A stretch of DNA of 64,000 nucleotides from Stenotrophomonas maltophilia (GCF_039555535.1 NZ_CP154630.1:3609001-3673000); one strand, 5' to 3'. Positions 54,828-63,964 are shown, counted from the stretch's first letter. Made by a program: numbers and translations. Notes: generated from the letters alone by a model not told the origin.

Positions 54828-56411
54828 ATGTACCTGCCCCGCTCCCCCCTGCGCCACGCCGACGCCGACCCCGGACGCCCGGTGATCTGGACGGTCAGCG
54901 TTTCGCGGCTGACCGGTCTGCTCGGCGACGTCATTCCGGAGTTCGACCGCCGCGCGCGCATCGAGCAGATCAACCTCGGTTTCGAGGAAGCGGTGGATGT
55001 GATCGGCCAACGCCTGCGCCGCGAGCACTGCGACGTGGTCATCGCCGGCGGCTCCAACGCCGCCTGGCTGCGCAGCCGGCTGGAACTGCCGCTGGTGCCG
55101 ATCCAGGCCAACGGCTTCGACCTGATGGAGGCGCTGGCGCGTGCGCGGCGCATCGCCAGCCGCATCGGCCTGGTCACCCACGCCAGCGACGTACCGGTGT
55201 TCAGCAACTTCCAGCAGAGCTTTGGCCTTGATATCGAGCATCGCCGCTTCGTCACCCGCGAAGACGCCCGCGACTGCATTGCCGACCTGCGGGCCAATGG
55301 CATCGAAGTGATCGTCGGCACCGGCATGGCCATCGACCATGCCGAACAGGCCGGCCTGCCCGGTGTGCTGCTGTACTCGGCCGACTCGGTGCGGCAGGCG
55401 TTCGAACATGCGCTGGAACTGACCCAGGCGCTGGCCCGCTCCAGCGGCAACCGAGCCGCCCCGCGCCGGCGCCCTGCAGCGCGTGCCGATACGCATGAAC
55501 TGCTCGGCGACAGCGAAGCGATGGCCAAGGTGCGCGCACAGATCGCGCTCTATGCACCGCATGACAGCACCGTACTGGTGACCGGCGAAACCGGCACTGG
55601 CAAGGAACTGGTGGCGCGGCAGCTGCACGCCGCCAGTGGCCGTCGCGGACGCTTCGTGGCGCTGAACTGCGGCGCCATCAGCGAATCACTGCTGGAAGCG
55701 GAACTGTTCGGGTATAGCGACGGCGCCTTCACTGGTGCACGGCGTGGTGGTCGCGTGGGCCTGGTCGAGGCCGCAGACGGTGGCACCCTGTTCCTGGATG
55801 AAATTGGCGAACTGCCGCTGCCATTGCAGACCCGCCTGCTGCGGGTACTGGAAGAACGCGAAGTGCTGCGCGTGGGCGCCACCGAACCGACCCCGGTCGA
55901 CCTGCGTGTGGTAGCCGCCACGCTGCAATCGCTGGAGCAGCGCGCAGCAGCAGGCAGCTTCCGTCGCGACCTGTATTACCGGCTGGCGGCGCTGCGCATC
56001 GCCCTGCCCTCGCTGCGTGCCCGGCGCGGGGACATTCCGCTGCTGGCACAGCACTTCTTCCGCCAGCTGCGCGGCATCGACGCGCCACTGGACGAAGCTG
56101 CGATGGCAATGTTGACCGCCGCCGAGTGGCCCGGCAACGTGCGCGAACTGCGCAATCTGGTGGATCGCCTGCGCATCCACTGGCAGCCCAGTGAAGGCCC
56201 GATCGATGCTGCGCGACTGCTACAGCTGGCGCCCGAGCTGGCAAGCGAAGGTGCAACGGCACTGCCACTGGAAAGCAACGGCAAGCGCCCGCCGCGTGCA
56301 CAACTGGAAGCACTGCTGCAGGAACATCGCAATGACCGCGAAGGCATGGCGCAGGCGCTGGGCGTATCGCGCACCACACTGTGGCGCTGGCTGCGCGCGG
56401 AGGGCCTGTAG
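54828..56411 (+). CDS. prpR: Sigma-54-dependent propionate catabolism activator PrpR
   Basis: The 527-residue regulator has a PrpR N-terminal sensor domain (about 18-180), which in known homologues senses 2-methylcitrate. Its AAA+ domain (225-450) has Walker A GETGTGKE (253-260), the GAFTGA loop at 299-304, Walker B GGTLFLDEIGELP, and the arginine finger region. A Fis-type helix-turn-helix closes the protein (REGMAQALGVSRTTLWRWLR). It activates the divergent prpB operon. A TTG at 54783 could lengthen the protein by 15 residues, but this overlaps the TGAAAC repeats. The TAG stop codon lies inside a REP repeat, so the repeat has supplied or preserved the stop. Confidence 0.94.
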   Translation: MYLPRSPLRHADADPGRPVIWTVSVSRLTGLLGDVIPEFDRRARIEQINLGFEEAVDVIGQRLRREHCDVVIAGGSNAAWLRSRLELPLVPIQANGFDLMEALARARRIASRIGLVTHASDVPVFSNFQQSFGLDIEHRRFVTREDARDCIADLRANGIEVIVGTGMAIDHAEQAGLPGVLLYSADSVRQAFEHALELTQALARSSGNRAAPRRRPAARADTHELLGDSEAMAKVRAQIALYAPHDSTVLVTGETGTGKELVARQLHAASGRRGRFVALNCGAISESLLEAELFGYSDGAFTGARRGGRVGLVEAADGGTLFLDEIGELPLPLQTRLLRVLEEREVLRVGATEPTPVDLRVVAATLQSLEQRAAAGSFRRDLYYRLAALRIALPSLRARRGDIPLLAQHFFRQLRGIDAPLDEAAMAMLTAAEWPGNVRELRNLVDRLRIHWQPSEGPIDAARLLQLAPELASEGATALPLESNGKRPPRAQLEALLQEHRNDREGMAQALGVSRTTLWRWLRAEGL

Positions 56412-56472
56412 AGCCGAGCCCATGCTCGGCTGCTGTCTCCGTAGAGGCAGCCGAGCAAGGGCTCGGCTCTAC
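56408..56472. repeat. GTAG-type REP pair overlapping the prpR stop codon
   Basis: GTAGAGCCGAGCCCATGCTC starts with the last base of the final Leu codon, so the TAG of GTAG is the prpR stop. The inverted partner ends at 56472. The gene end and repeat share DNA. Confidence 0.9.
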
Positions 56473-56485
56473 AGGATGCGTGCCG

Positions 56486-56947
56486 TCAGCGCGCCCAGCG
56501 CGCCTCTATCGCGAACCGGCCACTGCCCACCGCCGCCACCCACAGCAACAGCACACCCAATGGCACTTCGCTCAGATAGAAGAACCAGCTGAACCAATCC
56601 GGCACGCTCAGGCCAGCAGGAATGCGCGCGATACCATCGGTCAGCGCCGCCACCGCGCAGATCGCCGCCAACAGCAGGGCCGAAGGGCGGCTCAACAACC
56701 CCAGCACCAGCAGGCCACCCGCAATCCATTCAATCGCACCGAGCACCGGCGCACTGAACACCGGGAACGGGATGCCGGCATCGACCAGCGTATGCACCAT
56801 GCGCTCGCGCCCGGCATCGGTGAACACCTTGTTCCAGCCGGAGACACAGAACATCACACCGGCGACGATGCGGGCGAGCAGCAACAACAACGCTTCCACG
56901 CCGCGGCGTGGTGGCGGCACGGCAAACAGGCAACGCCAGCAGGGCAT
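56486..56947 (-). CDS. DoxX family membrane protein
   Basis: The 153-residue protein has four predicted helices in the DoxX layout: LLLLLARIVAGVMFCVSGWNKV near residues 20-41, VFSAPVLGAIEWIAGGLLVLGL, SALLLAAICAVAALTDGI and VPLGVLLLWVAAVGSGRF. DoxX-like proteins are linked to terminal oxidase or thiosulfate metabolism in some organisms, but most are uncharacterised. GGAG lies about 6 bases before the ATG at 56947, which was preferred to an ATG 8 codons upstream. It is separated from pdxH by a REP pair. Confidence 0.85.
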   Translation of the reverse strand: MPCWRCLFAVPPPRRGVEALLLLLARIVAGVMFCVSGWNKVFTDAGRERMVHTLVDAGIPFPVFSAPVLGAIEWIAGGLLVLGLLSRPSALLLAAICAVAALTDGIARIPAGLSVPDWFSWFFYLSEVPLGVLLLWVAAVGSGRFAIEARWAR

Positions 56948-57046
56948 GGCAACTCCGCAGATCGAGGGCATCGCAGCGAGTGTGCCTGTGGCCGACCTGC
57001 TCGCGCATGAAGCGGACCAGTCCGTTCGCGACAAACGCAGGTTTCT

Positions 57047-57111
57047 GTAGAGCCGAGCCCATGCTCGGCTGATGTTCTCGCAGGAGCAGCCGAGCGTGGG
57101 CTCGGCTCTAC
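57047..57111. repeat. GTAG-type REP pair, CCGAGCCCATGCTCGG stem
   Basis: Inverted GTAG copies, with C/T differences between the left (GAGCCCATGCTC) and right (GAGCGTGGGCTC) stems, lie between the DoxX and pdxH genes. Confidence 0.88.
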
Positions 57112-57134
57112 AGCAACCCCAGCACCACCCCGAC

Positions 57135-57734
57135 TTACGGGTACAACAGGCGCTTGCTCCAGCGGCCTTCGGCACCGGCTTCATAGCACCAGCGTTCGTG
57201 CAGGCGGAACTGCGCGCCGTACCAGAACTCGATGCGGTCAGGCACCACGCGCAGGCCGCTCCAGCCGTCCGGGCGCGGCACGTCCTTGCCTTCGAAGCGG
57301 GCTTCGACCTCGGCCACGCGCGCATCGAACTCCTCGCGCGTGGCCAGCGTCTTCGACTGCTGCGAGGCCCAGGCACCGATCTGGCTCATGCGTGGGCGGC
57401 TGGCGAAATAGGCGTCGGCCACGGCATCGGCCACCTGCTCGACACGACCCTCGATGCGCACCTGGATGCCGGCCTCGCGCAGGCTGCGCCACAGGAACAG
57501 CAGTGCAGCCTGCGGATTGGCCTGCAGCTCCCGGCCCTTGTGGCTGTCCAGGTGGGTGTAGAACACGAAGCCTCGCTCATCGAACGCCTTCAGCAGCACG
57601 GTGCGCGCCGACGGACGGCCATGCGTATCTGCGGTGGCCACGGTCATCGCGTTCGGCTCGACCTCGCGGCTCTGCCTAGCCTCTTCGAACAGGCTGGCAA
57701 ACGTGGACAGGGCTTCGGCGTACAGGTCGCTCAT
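57135..57734 (-). CDS. pdxH: Pyridoxine/pyridoxamine 5'-phosphate oxidase
   Basis: The 199-residue FMN enzyme oxidises pyridoxine or pyridoxamine phosphate to pyridoxal phosphate, the cofactor used for instance by GcvP. Signatures are [34 protein letters not shown], SRKxxEL-type [27 protein letters not shown] and the end [23 protein letters not shown] with the conserved WxxxRLxP. Length is normal. The ATG at 57734 diverges from the kinase gene with a 40-base gap. Confidence 0.95.
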   Translation of the reverse strand: MSDLYAEALSTFASLFEEARQSREVEPNAMTVATADTHGRPSARTVLLKAFDERGFVFYTHLDSHKGRELQANPQAALLFLWRSLREAGIQVRIEGRVEQVADAVADAYFASRPRMSQIGAWASQQSKTLATREEFDARVAEVEARFEGKDVPRPDGWSGLRVVPDRIEFWYGAQFRLHERWCYEAGAEGRWSKRLLYP

Positions 57735-57774
57735 GATTGCGTTCTTCTCACACGGATTGGGCTATTGTGGCTGC

Positions 57775-58602
57775 ATGGCCGCTGCTGCGTATATGCCCCA
57801 GGTGAAAGGATTCCCCGAAACATTGGCCGAACAGGTGCTGGACGACGCACTGGGCAGTGGCGCAGCGGTTCCAGTATTGGCGATCAGCGGCCTGCAGGGG
57901 AGCGGCAAATCGACGCTGGCCGCGCAGGTCGTGGCCCGCGCCCAGGCACGCGGCCTGAACGCGGCCACGCTGTCGATCGACGACGTGTACCTGACCCGCG
58001 CACAGCGCCAGCGGCTGGCCCGACAGGTGCATCCACTGCTGATCACCCGCGGCCCGCCCGGCACTCATGACCTGCCACTGGCCCACGGAGTATTGGACGC
58101 CGTAGCCGCACGCCAGCCCTTTGCGATGCCGCGCTTCGACAAGCTGGCCGACGAACGCCTGCCCGAAGCGCAATGGCCACGTATCGAGCAGCCCCTCGAC
58201 CTGCTGGTGTTCGAAGGCTGGTTCCTGGGCACGCCCGCGCAGGATGACAACGCGCTGGACAGCCCGTTGAACGCGCTGGAGCGCGAGGCCGACGCCGATG
58301 GCCGCTGGCGGCGCTGGTGCAACCAGGCGCTGGCCCGCGACTACCCCGCGCTGTGGCAGCGCTGCGACCGCCTGTGGTTCCTGCAACCGCCGGATTTTTC
58401 AGTGGTGCCGCGCTGGCGCTGGCAGCAGGAGCAGAACCTGCAGGCCGCGCAGCCGGGCCGGCACGGCATGAGCCGGCCACAGCTGGAGCGCTTCGTGCAG
58501 TACTACGAGCGGGTCAGCCGGCAGGCGCTGCAGGCCTTGCCCGCCCTCGCCGACCACGTGGTGATGCTGGACGGACAGCGACAGGTGCAGGCGCTGCGCT
58601 GA
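57775..58602 (+). CDS. P-loop kinase, D-glycerate 3-kinase-like
   Basis: The 275-residue protein has Walker A GLQGSGKST (about 39-47), the Asp-containing SIDDVYLTRAQRQRLA, the HPLLITRGPPGTHDL segment, the hydrophobic strand LDLLVFEGWFLG (Walker B-like), and a C-terminal FVQYYERVSRQAL helix. This arrangement matches the eukaryotic-type glycerate kinase GLYK/yeast Tda10 and bacterial kinases of the same family. The likely reaction is ATP-dependent phosphorylation of D-glycerate, but substrate assignment is uncertain. No strong ribosome site precedes the ATG at 57775; an ATG at 57793 is also possible. Confidence 0.82.
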   Translation: MAAAAYMPQVKGFPETLAEQVLDDALGSGAAVPVLAISGLQGSGKSTLAAQVVARAQARGLNAATLSIDDVYLTRAQRQRLARQVHPLLITRGPPGTHDLPLAHGVLDAVAARQPFAMPRFDKLADERLPEAQWPRIEQPLDLLVFEGWFLGTPAQDDNALDSPLNALEREADADGRWRRWCNQALARDYPALWQRCDRLWFLQPPDFSVVPRWRWQQEQNLQAAQPGRHGMSRPQLERFVQYYERVSRQALQALPALADHVVMLDGQRQVQALR

Positions 58603-58608
58603 ACGCGC

Positions 58609-58812
58609 TTATTCGACCAGGAAAGTCACCCGCAGGTTGACCCGCCATTCGGTGATCTCGCCGCTGCCATTGGTCACCACCTTGGTCTCGTTCACCCAGG
58701 CGCCCTGGATGCCCTTGACCGTCTCGGAGACCTTCTTCAACCCACTGCGTACCGCGTCCTCCACGCTTTTCGGCGAGGAGGCGGTGATTTCGATGACCTT
58801 GGCGACCGTCAT
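58609..58812 (-). CDS. Dodecin, flavin-binding protein
   Basis: The 67-residue protein VAKVIEITASSPKSVEDAVRSGLKKVSETVKGIQGAWVNE... has the beta-alpha-beta-beta pattern of dodecins, including the conserved Trp of the flavin-stacking site (GAWVNE). Twelve copies form a hollow sphere that stores riboflavin, FMN or FAD. The end VNLRVTFLVE closes the third strand. The upstream in-frame extension to 58902 is rejected, as it is antisense to the aroK promoter. It converges on the kinase with a 6-base gap. Confidence 0.93.
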   Translation of the reverse strand: MTVAKVIEITASSPKSVEDAVRSGLKKVSETVKGIQGAWVNETKVVTNGSGEITEWRVNLRVTFLVE

Positions 58813-58910
58813 GGCCTGTACTCCGGCTGGCGCGGGAAACCCCGCAGGAACGCCCACCCTGACGTGAAGAACGTAAAGGCCGGGGCACGGAGGTGTTAGC
58901 ATCAGAGGGC

Positions 58911-59453
58911 ATGAATCCTGCTCCGAACCTGATCCTGATCGGCCCGATGGGCGCCGGCAAAACCTGCATCGGCCGCCGCCTGGCCGAGCGCTTCACGCTG
59001 GACTTCGTCGACGTCGACCAGGCCATCGTCGATGCCGCCGGCGCCAGCATCCCGACCATTTTCGAGCACTCTGGCGAAGCCGGCTTCCGCAACCATGAAC
59101 GCGAGGCGCTTGCGCGCGTACTGGAAGGCCGCGGCAAACTGGTCTCCACCGGCGGCGGCGCGGTGCTGGATCCGGACAACCGTGTACTGATTGCCCAGCG
59201 CGGCTTCGTGGTCTACCTGCGGGTCAGCGTGGCCGCGCAGCTGGAACGCCTGGCCCGCGACAAGGGCCGGCCGCTGCTGCAGCGCCCGGACCGCGAGCAG
59301 GTGCTGCACGATCTGGCCGCACACCGCGACCCGCTGTACCGCGAACTGGCCGACCTCACCCTTGATACCGACCCGTATACCGCTGCCGACGCGACCGCCC
59401 ACCTGGTGGTCAAGCTGGCCACGCAATGGCAGCGCCAGGACCTGACCGCATGA
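58911..59453 (+). CDS. aroK: Shikimate kinase
   Basis: The 180-residue enzyme phosphorylates shikimate at the 3-hydroxyl with ATP. The P-loop GPMGAGKT (about 11-18), the shikimate-binding aspartate in FVDVDQAI, Arg in [10 protein letters not shown] and GGGAVLD are present, along with the lid residues ([12 protein letters not shown]). The ATG at 58911 follows AGAGGGC. Its stop overlaps the start of aroB (ATGA), the standard aroK-aroB arrangement. Confidence 0.95.
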   Translation: MNPAPNLILIGPMGAGKTCIGRRLAERFTLDFVDVDQAIVDAAGASIPTIFEHSGEAGFRNHEREALARVLEGRGKLVSTGGGAVLDPDNRVLIAQRGFVVYLRVSVAAQLERLARDKGRPLLQRPDREQVLHDLAAHRDPLYRELADLTLDTDPYTAADATAHLVVKLATQWQRQDLTA

Positions 59454-60562
59454 CTTCCCCCGCCCTGCTGCAGGTCGCCGTCGGCGGCGACCGCCCTTAC
59501 TCCATCACCATCGGCGCCGGTGCGCAGGCAGACGGCACCGCGCTGGCCTCGCACGTGCGTGGCCGCCACGCGCTTTTGCTCAGCGACAGCGAAGTGGCCC
59601 CGCGCTATCTGGATGCCGTGAAGCAGACCCTTCTGACCGCACGCCCCGACCTGATCGTCGGCGAGCACGTGCTGGCCGCGGGCGAAGCCTCCAAGACGCT
59701 GGCCGAATTCGGCCGTGCCATCGAAGCGCTGGCCGCGCTCGGCGCCACCCGCGACGCCTGCGTGTTCGCCCTTGGCGGCGGCGTGGTTGGCGATCTGGCC
59801 GGTTTCGCCGCAGCCTGCTGGATGCGCGGCGTGGACTGCGTGCAGCTGCCAACCACCCTGCTGGCGATGGTCGATTCGTCGGTGGGCGGCAAGACGGCCG
59901 TCGACATCCCCGCCGGCAAGAACCTGGTCGGCGCTTTCCATCCACCGCGTGCGGTCATTGCCGATACCCGCGTGCTGGCCACCCTGCCGCCGCGCGAACT
60001 GCGTGCCGGCCTGGCCGAAGTGGTGAAGTACGGTGCGCTGGGCGACGCGGTGTTCTTCGAATGGCTGCAGCAGCATGCCGATGCGCTGGTCGCCGGTGAA
60101 GACAACGTGCTTTCCGAAGCCATCGCACGCAGCTGCCGGCACAAGGCCGCGATCGTCGAACGCGATCCGTTCGAGAAGGGCGAGCGTGCCCTGCTCAACC
60201 TGGGCCACACCTTCGGCCATGCCATCGAGACCGAACAGGGCTACTCGGCCCCCGGCCGCGACGCACTGAACCATGGCGAGGCGGTGGCGGTGGGCATGGT
60301 GCTGGCGGCTCAGCTGTCCACCGACCTGGGCCTGGCCGACGATGCCGACCGCGCGCGCCTGCAGTCGCTTCTGGAACGCCTTGGCCTGCCGGTGGCGATC
60401 CCGGCCGGGCTGGACCCGCAGGCCCTGCTCGGCCGCATGCGGCTGGACAAGAAGAACGTGGCCGGCCGCCTGCGCCTGGTGCTGTGGCGGGGCATGGGCC
60501 GCGCCGAAGTGGTGCCGGACGTGGATGAGGCAGCGGTGCTGAAGGTGCTGGGCGCGGGCTGA
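59450..60562 (+). CDS. aroB: 3-dehydroquinate synthase
   Basis: The 370-residue NAD+ and zinc-dependent enzyme turns DAHP into 3-dehydroquinate, the second step to aromatic amino acids. Family blocks are [17 protein letters not shown] (NAD site), [29 protein letters not shown], and the metal-binding HTFGHAIET and [14 protein letters not shown]. It is translated from an ATG overlapping the aroK stop. Confidence 0.96.
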   Translation: MTSPALLQVAVGGDRPYSITIGAGAQADGTALASHVRGRHALLLSDSEVAPRYLDAVKQTLLTARPDLIVGEHVLAAGEASKTLAEFGRAIEALAALGATRDACVFALGGGVVGDLAGFAAACWMRGVDCVQLPTTLLAMVDSSVGGKTAVDIPAGKNLVGAFHPPRAVIADTRVLATLPPRELRAGLAEVVKYGALGDAVFFEWLQQHADALVAGEDNVLSEAIARSCRHKAAIVERDPFEKGERALLNLGHTFGHAIETEQGYSAPGRDALNHGEAVAVGMVLAAQLSTDLGLADDADRARLQSLLERLGLPVAIPAGLDPQALLGRMRLDKKNVAGRLRLVLWRGMGRAEVVPDVDEAAVLKVLGAG

Positions 60563-60622
60563 CCCTTCCGTGTTCGCCGGGCATGGCCCGTCGCTGCCGG
60601 ATTGTGTCGCGGCATGAAGCGC

Positions 60623-60646
60623 AGCCGAGCGTGGGCTCGGCGCTAC
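60623..60646. repeat. GTAG-type REP, single inverted copy
   Basis: AGCCGAGCGTGGGCTCGGCG ending in CTAC; a degenerate left partner may lie near 60575. It separates aroB from the WGR gene. Confidence 0.7.
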
Positions 60647-60681
60647 AGGTCCGTGCCGCCCCGGAGCGATACAATCGGCCC

Positions 60682-60921
60682 ATGCACGTCTACCTGCAAC
60701 ATCCCGACGCCGGTGCGCAGGCACCGCGCTTCCTGCGCTTGAGCCTGCAGCCGGACCTGTTCGGCGGCTGGGAGCTGCTGCGCGAGAGCGGCCGCGTCGG
60801 CAGCCGGTCGCAGCTGCGGCGCGAGCTGTTCCTGCAGGCCGACGAAGCCCGCCATGCCTTCGAGAAAGCCCGCGATGCCGAACTGCATCGCGGCTTCCAG
60901 ATCCTTTCGCACGGCGACTGA
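60682..60921 (+). CDS. WGR domain protein
   Basis: The 79-residue protein is a lone WGR domain: [29 protein letters not shown] contains the Trp-Gly/Arg core, followed by [28 protein letters not shown] domains bind nucleic acids in PARPs and bacterial MolR-like proteins; free-standing copies have no known role. A TACAAT box lies 7-12 bases before the ATG, suggesting a leaderless or very short-leader message. It ends 35 bases before hemE. Confidence 0.85.
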   Translation: MHVYLQHPDAGAQAPRFLRLSLQPDLFGGWELLRESGRVGSRSQLRRELFLQADEARHAFEKARDAELHRGFQILSHGD

Positions 60922-60956
60922 CGCCGCTGCCAACTTTCGTCCAAGGAATGCCCATC

Positions 60957-62030
60957 GTGACCAGCCCTCTCCGCAACGATCGCCTGCTGCGCGCCCTGCG
61001 CCGCGAACCGGTGGACTGCACCCCCGTCTGGCTGATGCGCCAGGCCGGCCGCTACCTGCCGGAGTACCGCGCAACCCGGGCCAAGGCCGGCAGCTTCCTG
61101 GCCATGGCCAAGAACCCGGAGATCGCCTGCGAAGTCACGCTGCAGCCGCTGCGCCGCTTCCCGTTGGACGCCGCCATCCTGTTCTCGGACATCCTCACCA
61201 TTCCCGACGCGATGGGCCTGGAGCTCTACTTCGTCGAAGGCGAAGGTCCGAAGTTCCGCCATCCGGTGCGTGACGAGGCGGCCATCGCCCGGCTGGCAGT
61301 ACCGGACATGGAACAGGACCTGGGCTATGTGATGGACGCAGTGCGCCTGATCCGTCGCGAGCTGGACGGCCAGGTACCGCTGATCGGTTTCTCCGGCAGC
61401 CCCTGGACACTGGCCTGCTACATGGTGGAAGGCGGCGGCAGCAAGGATTTCGCCCGTATCAAGGCGATGGCGCTGAACCACCCACAGGCCCTGCACCGCC
61501 TGCTGGAGGTCACCACCGACGCGGTGATCGCCTATCTGGGCGCGCAACGCGCGGCCGGCGCGCAGGCACTGCAGGTGTTCGATACCTGGGGCGGCGTGCT
61601 GTCACCGGCCATGTACCGCGAGTTCTCGCTGCGCTACCTGCAGCGCATCGCCGAAGGCCTGGAGCGTGGCGAAGGCAGCGAGCGCACGCCGCTGATCCTG
61701 TTCGGCAAGGGTACCGGCCTGCACCTGGAAGCACTGTCGCAGACCGGCGCCGATGCGCTGGGCCTGGACTGGACACTGGACCTGGACGAGGCCATGCGCC
61801 GCACCGGTGGTCGCGTCGCCCTGCAAGGCAACCTCGACCCGACCACGCTGTACGCCTCGCCGGATGCGATCGCCGCCGCTGCCGCGCGCGTGCTCGACAC
61901 CTATGCCGCGGGCAATGGTGGTTCGCGCGAGGGCCATGTATTCAACCTCGGCCACGGCATGTCGCCGGACATGGACCCTGCCCACGTGCAGGTGCTGGTC
62001 GACGCGGTGCACGCGCACAGCCAGCGCTGA
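60957..62030 (+). CDS. hemE: Uroporphyrinogen decarboxylase
   Basis: The roughly 357-residue enzyme removes four carboxyl groups from uroporphyrinogen III in the heme pathway. It needs no cofactor. Key residues are in the N-terminal [15 protein letters not shown] with its two arginines, the aspartate in [33 protein letters not shown], and HVFNLGHGM near the end. AAGGA is placed ideally for the GTG at 60957 (9 bases), while an ATG at 60948 abuts the ribosome site; I chose the GTG. Confidence 0.95.
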   Translation: MTSPLRNDRLLRALRREPVDCTPVWLMRQAGRYLPEYRATRAKAGSFLAMAKNPEIACEVTLQPLRRFPLDAAILFSDILTIPDAMGLELYFVEGEGPKFRHPVRDEAAIARLAVPDMEQDLGYVMDAVRLIRRELDGQVPLIGFSGSPWTLACYMVEGGGSKDFARIKAMALNHPQALHRLLEVTTDAVIAYLGAQRAAGAQALQVFDTWGGVLSPAMYREFSLRYLQRIAEGLERGEGSERTPLILFGKGTGLHLEALSQTGADALGLDWTLDLDEAMRRTGGRVALQGNLDPTTLYASPDAIAAAAARVLDTYAAGNGGSREGHVFNLGHGMSPDMDPAHVQVLVDAVHAHSQR

Positions 62031-62122
62031 GCATTCGGCATACGGTTGCGGCGCGATGTTGATCGCGCCGTGACCCGCAGTGCGCGATCATGGCAGCCCC
62101 CACGCTGCACCGGCCGCACCCC

Positions 62123-63532
62123 ATGTCCACATCGCCATCGACCTACAACCGCCAGCGCCCCCTGCTGTGGCTGGTGTCCTTGGCGATCTTCATGCAGATG
62201 CTGGACTCGACCATCGTCAACACGGCGTTGCCGGCAATGGCCGCCAGCCTGGGCGAAAGCCCCCTGCAGATGCAGTCGGTGGTGTTCAGCTACGCGCTGG
62301 CAGTGGCCACCTTCATTCCTGCCTCCGGCTGGATCGCCGACCGCTACGGCACCCGCCGCACCTTCCTGGTGGCGATCATCCTGTTCACCCTCGGCTCGCT
62401 GGCCTGCGCACTGGCCCAGCACCTGCACCAGCTGGTCGGTGCGCGCGTGCTGCAGGGCATTGGCGGTGCGATGCTGCTGCCGGTCGGGCGGCTGGCAGTG
62501 ATGCGGTCGGTGCCGCGCGAGGATTTCCTGCGCGCGATGAGCTTCATCGCCATCCCGGCCCTGGTCGGCCCGCTGATCGGTCCCACGCTGGGCGGCTGGC
62601 TGGTCGAGATCGCCTCGTGGCACTGGGTGTTCCTGATCAACCTGCCGATCGGCGTGATCGGATTCATCGCCGCGATGAAGATCATGCCCGACCACTACGC
62701 CAGCCATCGCACCCGTTTCGACCTGCGCGGCTACATCATGCTGGCCTTCGCGATGGTGGTGCTGTCACTGGCACTGGACGGCATCTCCGGGCTGGGCACG
62801 CCACATGCGCTGGTGATGCTGATGACCGTTGCAGGCCTGGCGGCACTGGTGGGTTACTGGCTGCATGCGGCCAATTCGACGGCGCCGTTGTTCTCGCTGG
62901 CGCTGTTCCGCGTACCCAGCTACCGCATCGGCATTCTCGGCAATCTGTTCTCGCGCATCGGCAGCAGCGCCATGCCGATGCTGATCCCGTTGCTGCTGCA
63001 GGTCGGCCTGGGCCTGGGCCCGATGAACGCAGGGCTGATGATGGTGCCGGTGGCCGCCGCTGGCATGGTCTCCAAGAAACTGGCAGTGAAGCTGGTGGAG
63101 CGCTACGGCTATCGTCGCGTGCTGATGGTCAACACCGTGCTGGTAGGCCTGGCCATGGCCAGCTTCATTCTGATGACACCCGGCCAGCACCTGGCCTGGC
63201 GCCTGCTGCAGCTGGCGTTCTTCGGCGCGGTCAATTCGCTGCAGTTCACCGTGATGAACACCGTGACCCTGCGTGATCTGGACCGCGAATTCGCCAGTTC
63301 CGGCAACAGCCTGCTGTCGATGGTGATGATGCTCGCGGCCGGCTTCGGTGCTGCTGCGGCCGGCAGCCTGCTGGCCGCGTTCGGCAATCACCTGGACAGC
63401 AACAGCGCGACCGCCGCGCTGCATGCCACGTTCCTGTGCGTGGGCGCGATCACCCTGACCTCGACGATGATCTTCTGGCAGCTGCCCGATACCAAGCCGG
63501 AGCCACGGCAGGTCGAGCACGTTGCGGAGTGA
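62123..63532 (+). CDS. MFS transporter of the DHA2 type, MdtD-like
   Basis: About 469 residues with 14 predicted helices. It aligns closely by eye with E. coli MdtD: FMQMLDSTIVNTALPAMAASLGESPLQMQSVVFSYALAVA, GVGGAMMVPVGRLTVMK-like GIGGAMLLPVGRLAVMR, SWHWVFLINLPIGVIG, and ASSGNSLLSMVMMLAAGFG. MdtD is a putative exporter, recently linked to citrate export in Salmonella. The ATG at 62123 matches the family start; an ATG at 62090 is also open. It lies 92 bases after hemE, and downstream is non-coding. Confidence 0.92.
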   Translation: MSTSPSTYNRQRPLLWLVSLAIFMQMLDSTIVNTALPAMAASLGESPLQMQSVVFSYALAVATFIPASGWIADRYGTRRTFLVAIILFTLGSLACALAQHLHQLVGARVLQGIGGAMLLPVGRLAVMRSVPREDFLRAMSFIAIPALVGPLIGPTLGGWLVEIASWHWVFLINLPIGVIGFIAAMKIMPDHYASHRTRFDLRGYIMLAFAMVVLSLALDGISGLGTPHALVMLMTVAGLAALVGYWLHAANSTAPLFSLALFRVPSYRIGILGNLFSRIGSSAMPMLIPLLLQVGLGLGPMNAGLMMVPVAAAGMVSKKLAVKLVERYGYRRVLMVNTVLVGLAMASFILMTPGQHLAWRLLQLAFFGAVNSLQFTVMNTVTLRDLDREFASSGNSLLSMVMMLAAGFGAAAAGSLLAAFGNHLDSNSATAALHATFLCVGAITLTSTMIFWQLPDTKPEPRQVEHVAE

Positions 63533-63542
63533 GGGTGGTTCG

Positions 63543-63559
63543 GCAGGGCTGCGCCCTGC
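63543..63559 (+). terminator. Hairpin 11 bases after the MFS gene
   Basis: GCAGGGC-TGC-GCCCTGC forms a 7-bp stem without a T-run. It is a weak candidate for the end of the MFS transcript. Confidence 0.4.
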
Positions 63560-63617
63560 ACCTGCTGCAAGCCGGAGCAACAGCAACAGCCGAAGCAAAA
63601 GCTGGCTTCCTGTGGGA

Positions 63618-63719
63618 GGCGGGGTGGATCCGGTTGCGGGAGACGCCGTAAACCCATCCATGGGGGCTTGGCCGCGGCATCCATGCCGCGGACACTCCCG
63701 CAACCGGACCCACCCCGCC
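63618..63719 (+). repeat. 100-nt structured repeat, unit 1
   Basis: Outer arms at 63618-63642 and 63695-63719 pair at 24 of 25 positions (GGCGGGGTGG... with ...CCACCCCGCC). Inside are ACGCCGTAAA, hairpin CCCATCCATGGG, GGCTTGG and hairpin CCGCGGCATCCATGCCGCGG. No open reading frame of protein-like composition lies here. Confidence 0.85.
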
Positions 63720-63751
63720 TTCGACAGTTTTCCGCGATCTGTCGGAGCACA

Positions 63752-63789
63752 GGGTCGGATCCCGTTGCTGCGCAACGGGCTCTGACCCC
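63752..63789. repeat. Inverted repeat related to 1891-1931
   Basis: GGGTCGGATCCCGTTGC and GCAACGGGCTCTGACCC form an imperfect stem. Sequence and layout resemble the element in front of tesB. Confidence 0.6.
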
Positions 63790-63800
63790 AATCTGGAATT

Positions 63801-63840
63801 CGATATCTGACAGATGTGTCGACCAAGGTCGACACCTACC
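63801..63840. repeat. GTAG-type repeat with GTGTCGACC stem
   Basis: GTGTCGACCAAGGTCGACAC followed by CTACC has the same shape as the TGCCAACC subfamily with the stem changed at paired positions. The 40-nt block is shared with 13296-13335. Confidence 0.8.
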
Positions 63841-63866
63841 AACAGCTGTCGGAATCTGTCGGGGGT

Positions 63867-63964
63867 GGGGCGGTGTGGGCTTGCAGGACCGTTGGCGCCA
63901 TGGATGGCGCCATCGAGCCCCCATGGACGGGTTTACGGCGTGTCCTGCAAGCCCACCCCGCCCC
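63867..63964 (-). repeat. 100-nt structured repeat, unit 2 (inverted)
   Basis: Outer arms at 63867-63889 and 63942-63964 pair at 22 of 23 positions. Read on the minus strand the inside is ACGCCGTAAA, hairpin CCCGTCCATGGG, GGCTCGA and hairpin TGGCGCCATCCATGGCGCCA, the same order as unit 1. Stem sequences differ from unit 1 in paired fashion. The window ends 36 bases later in CTGTTGCTGTTGCTTC, inverted relative to a similar stretch at about 63576. Confidence 0.85.
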
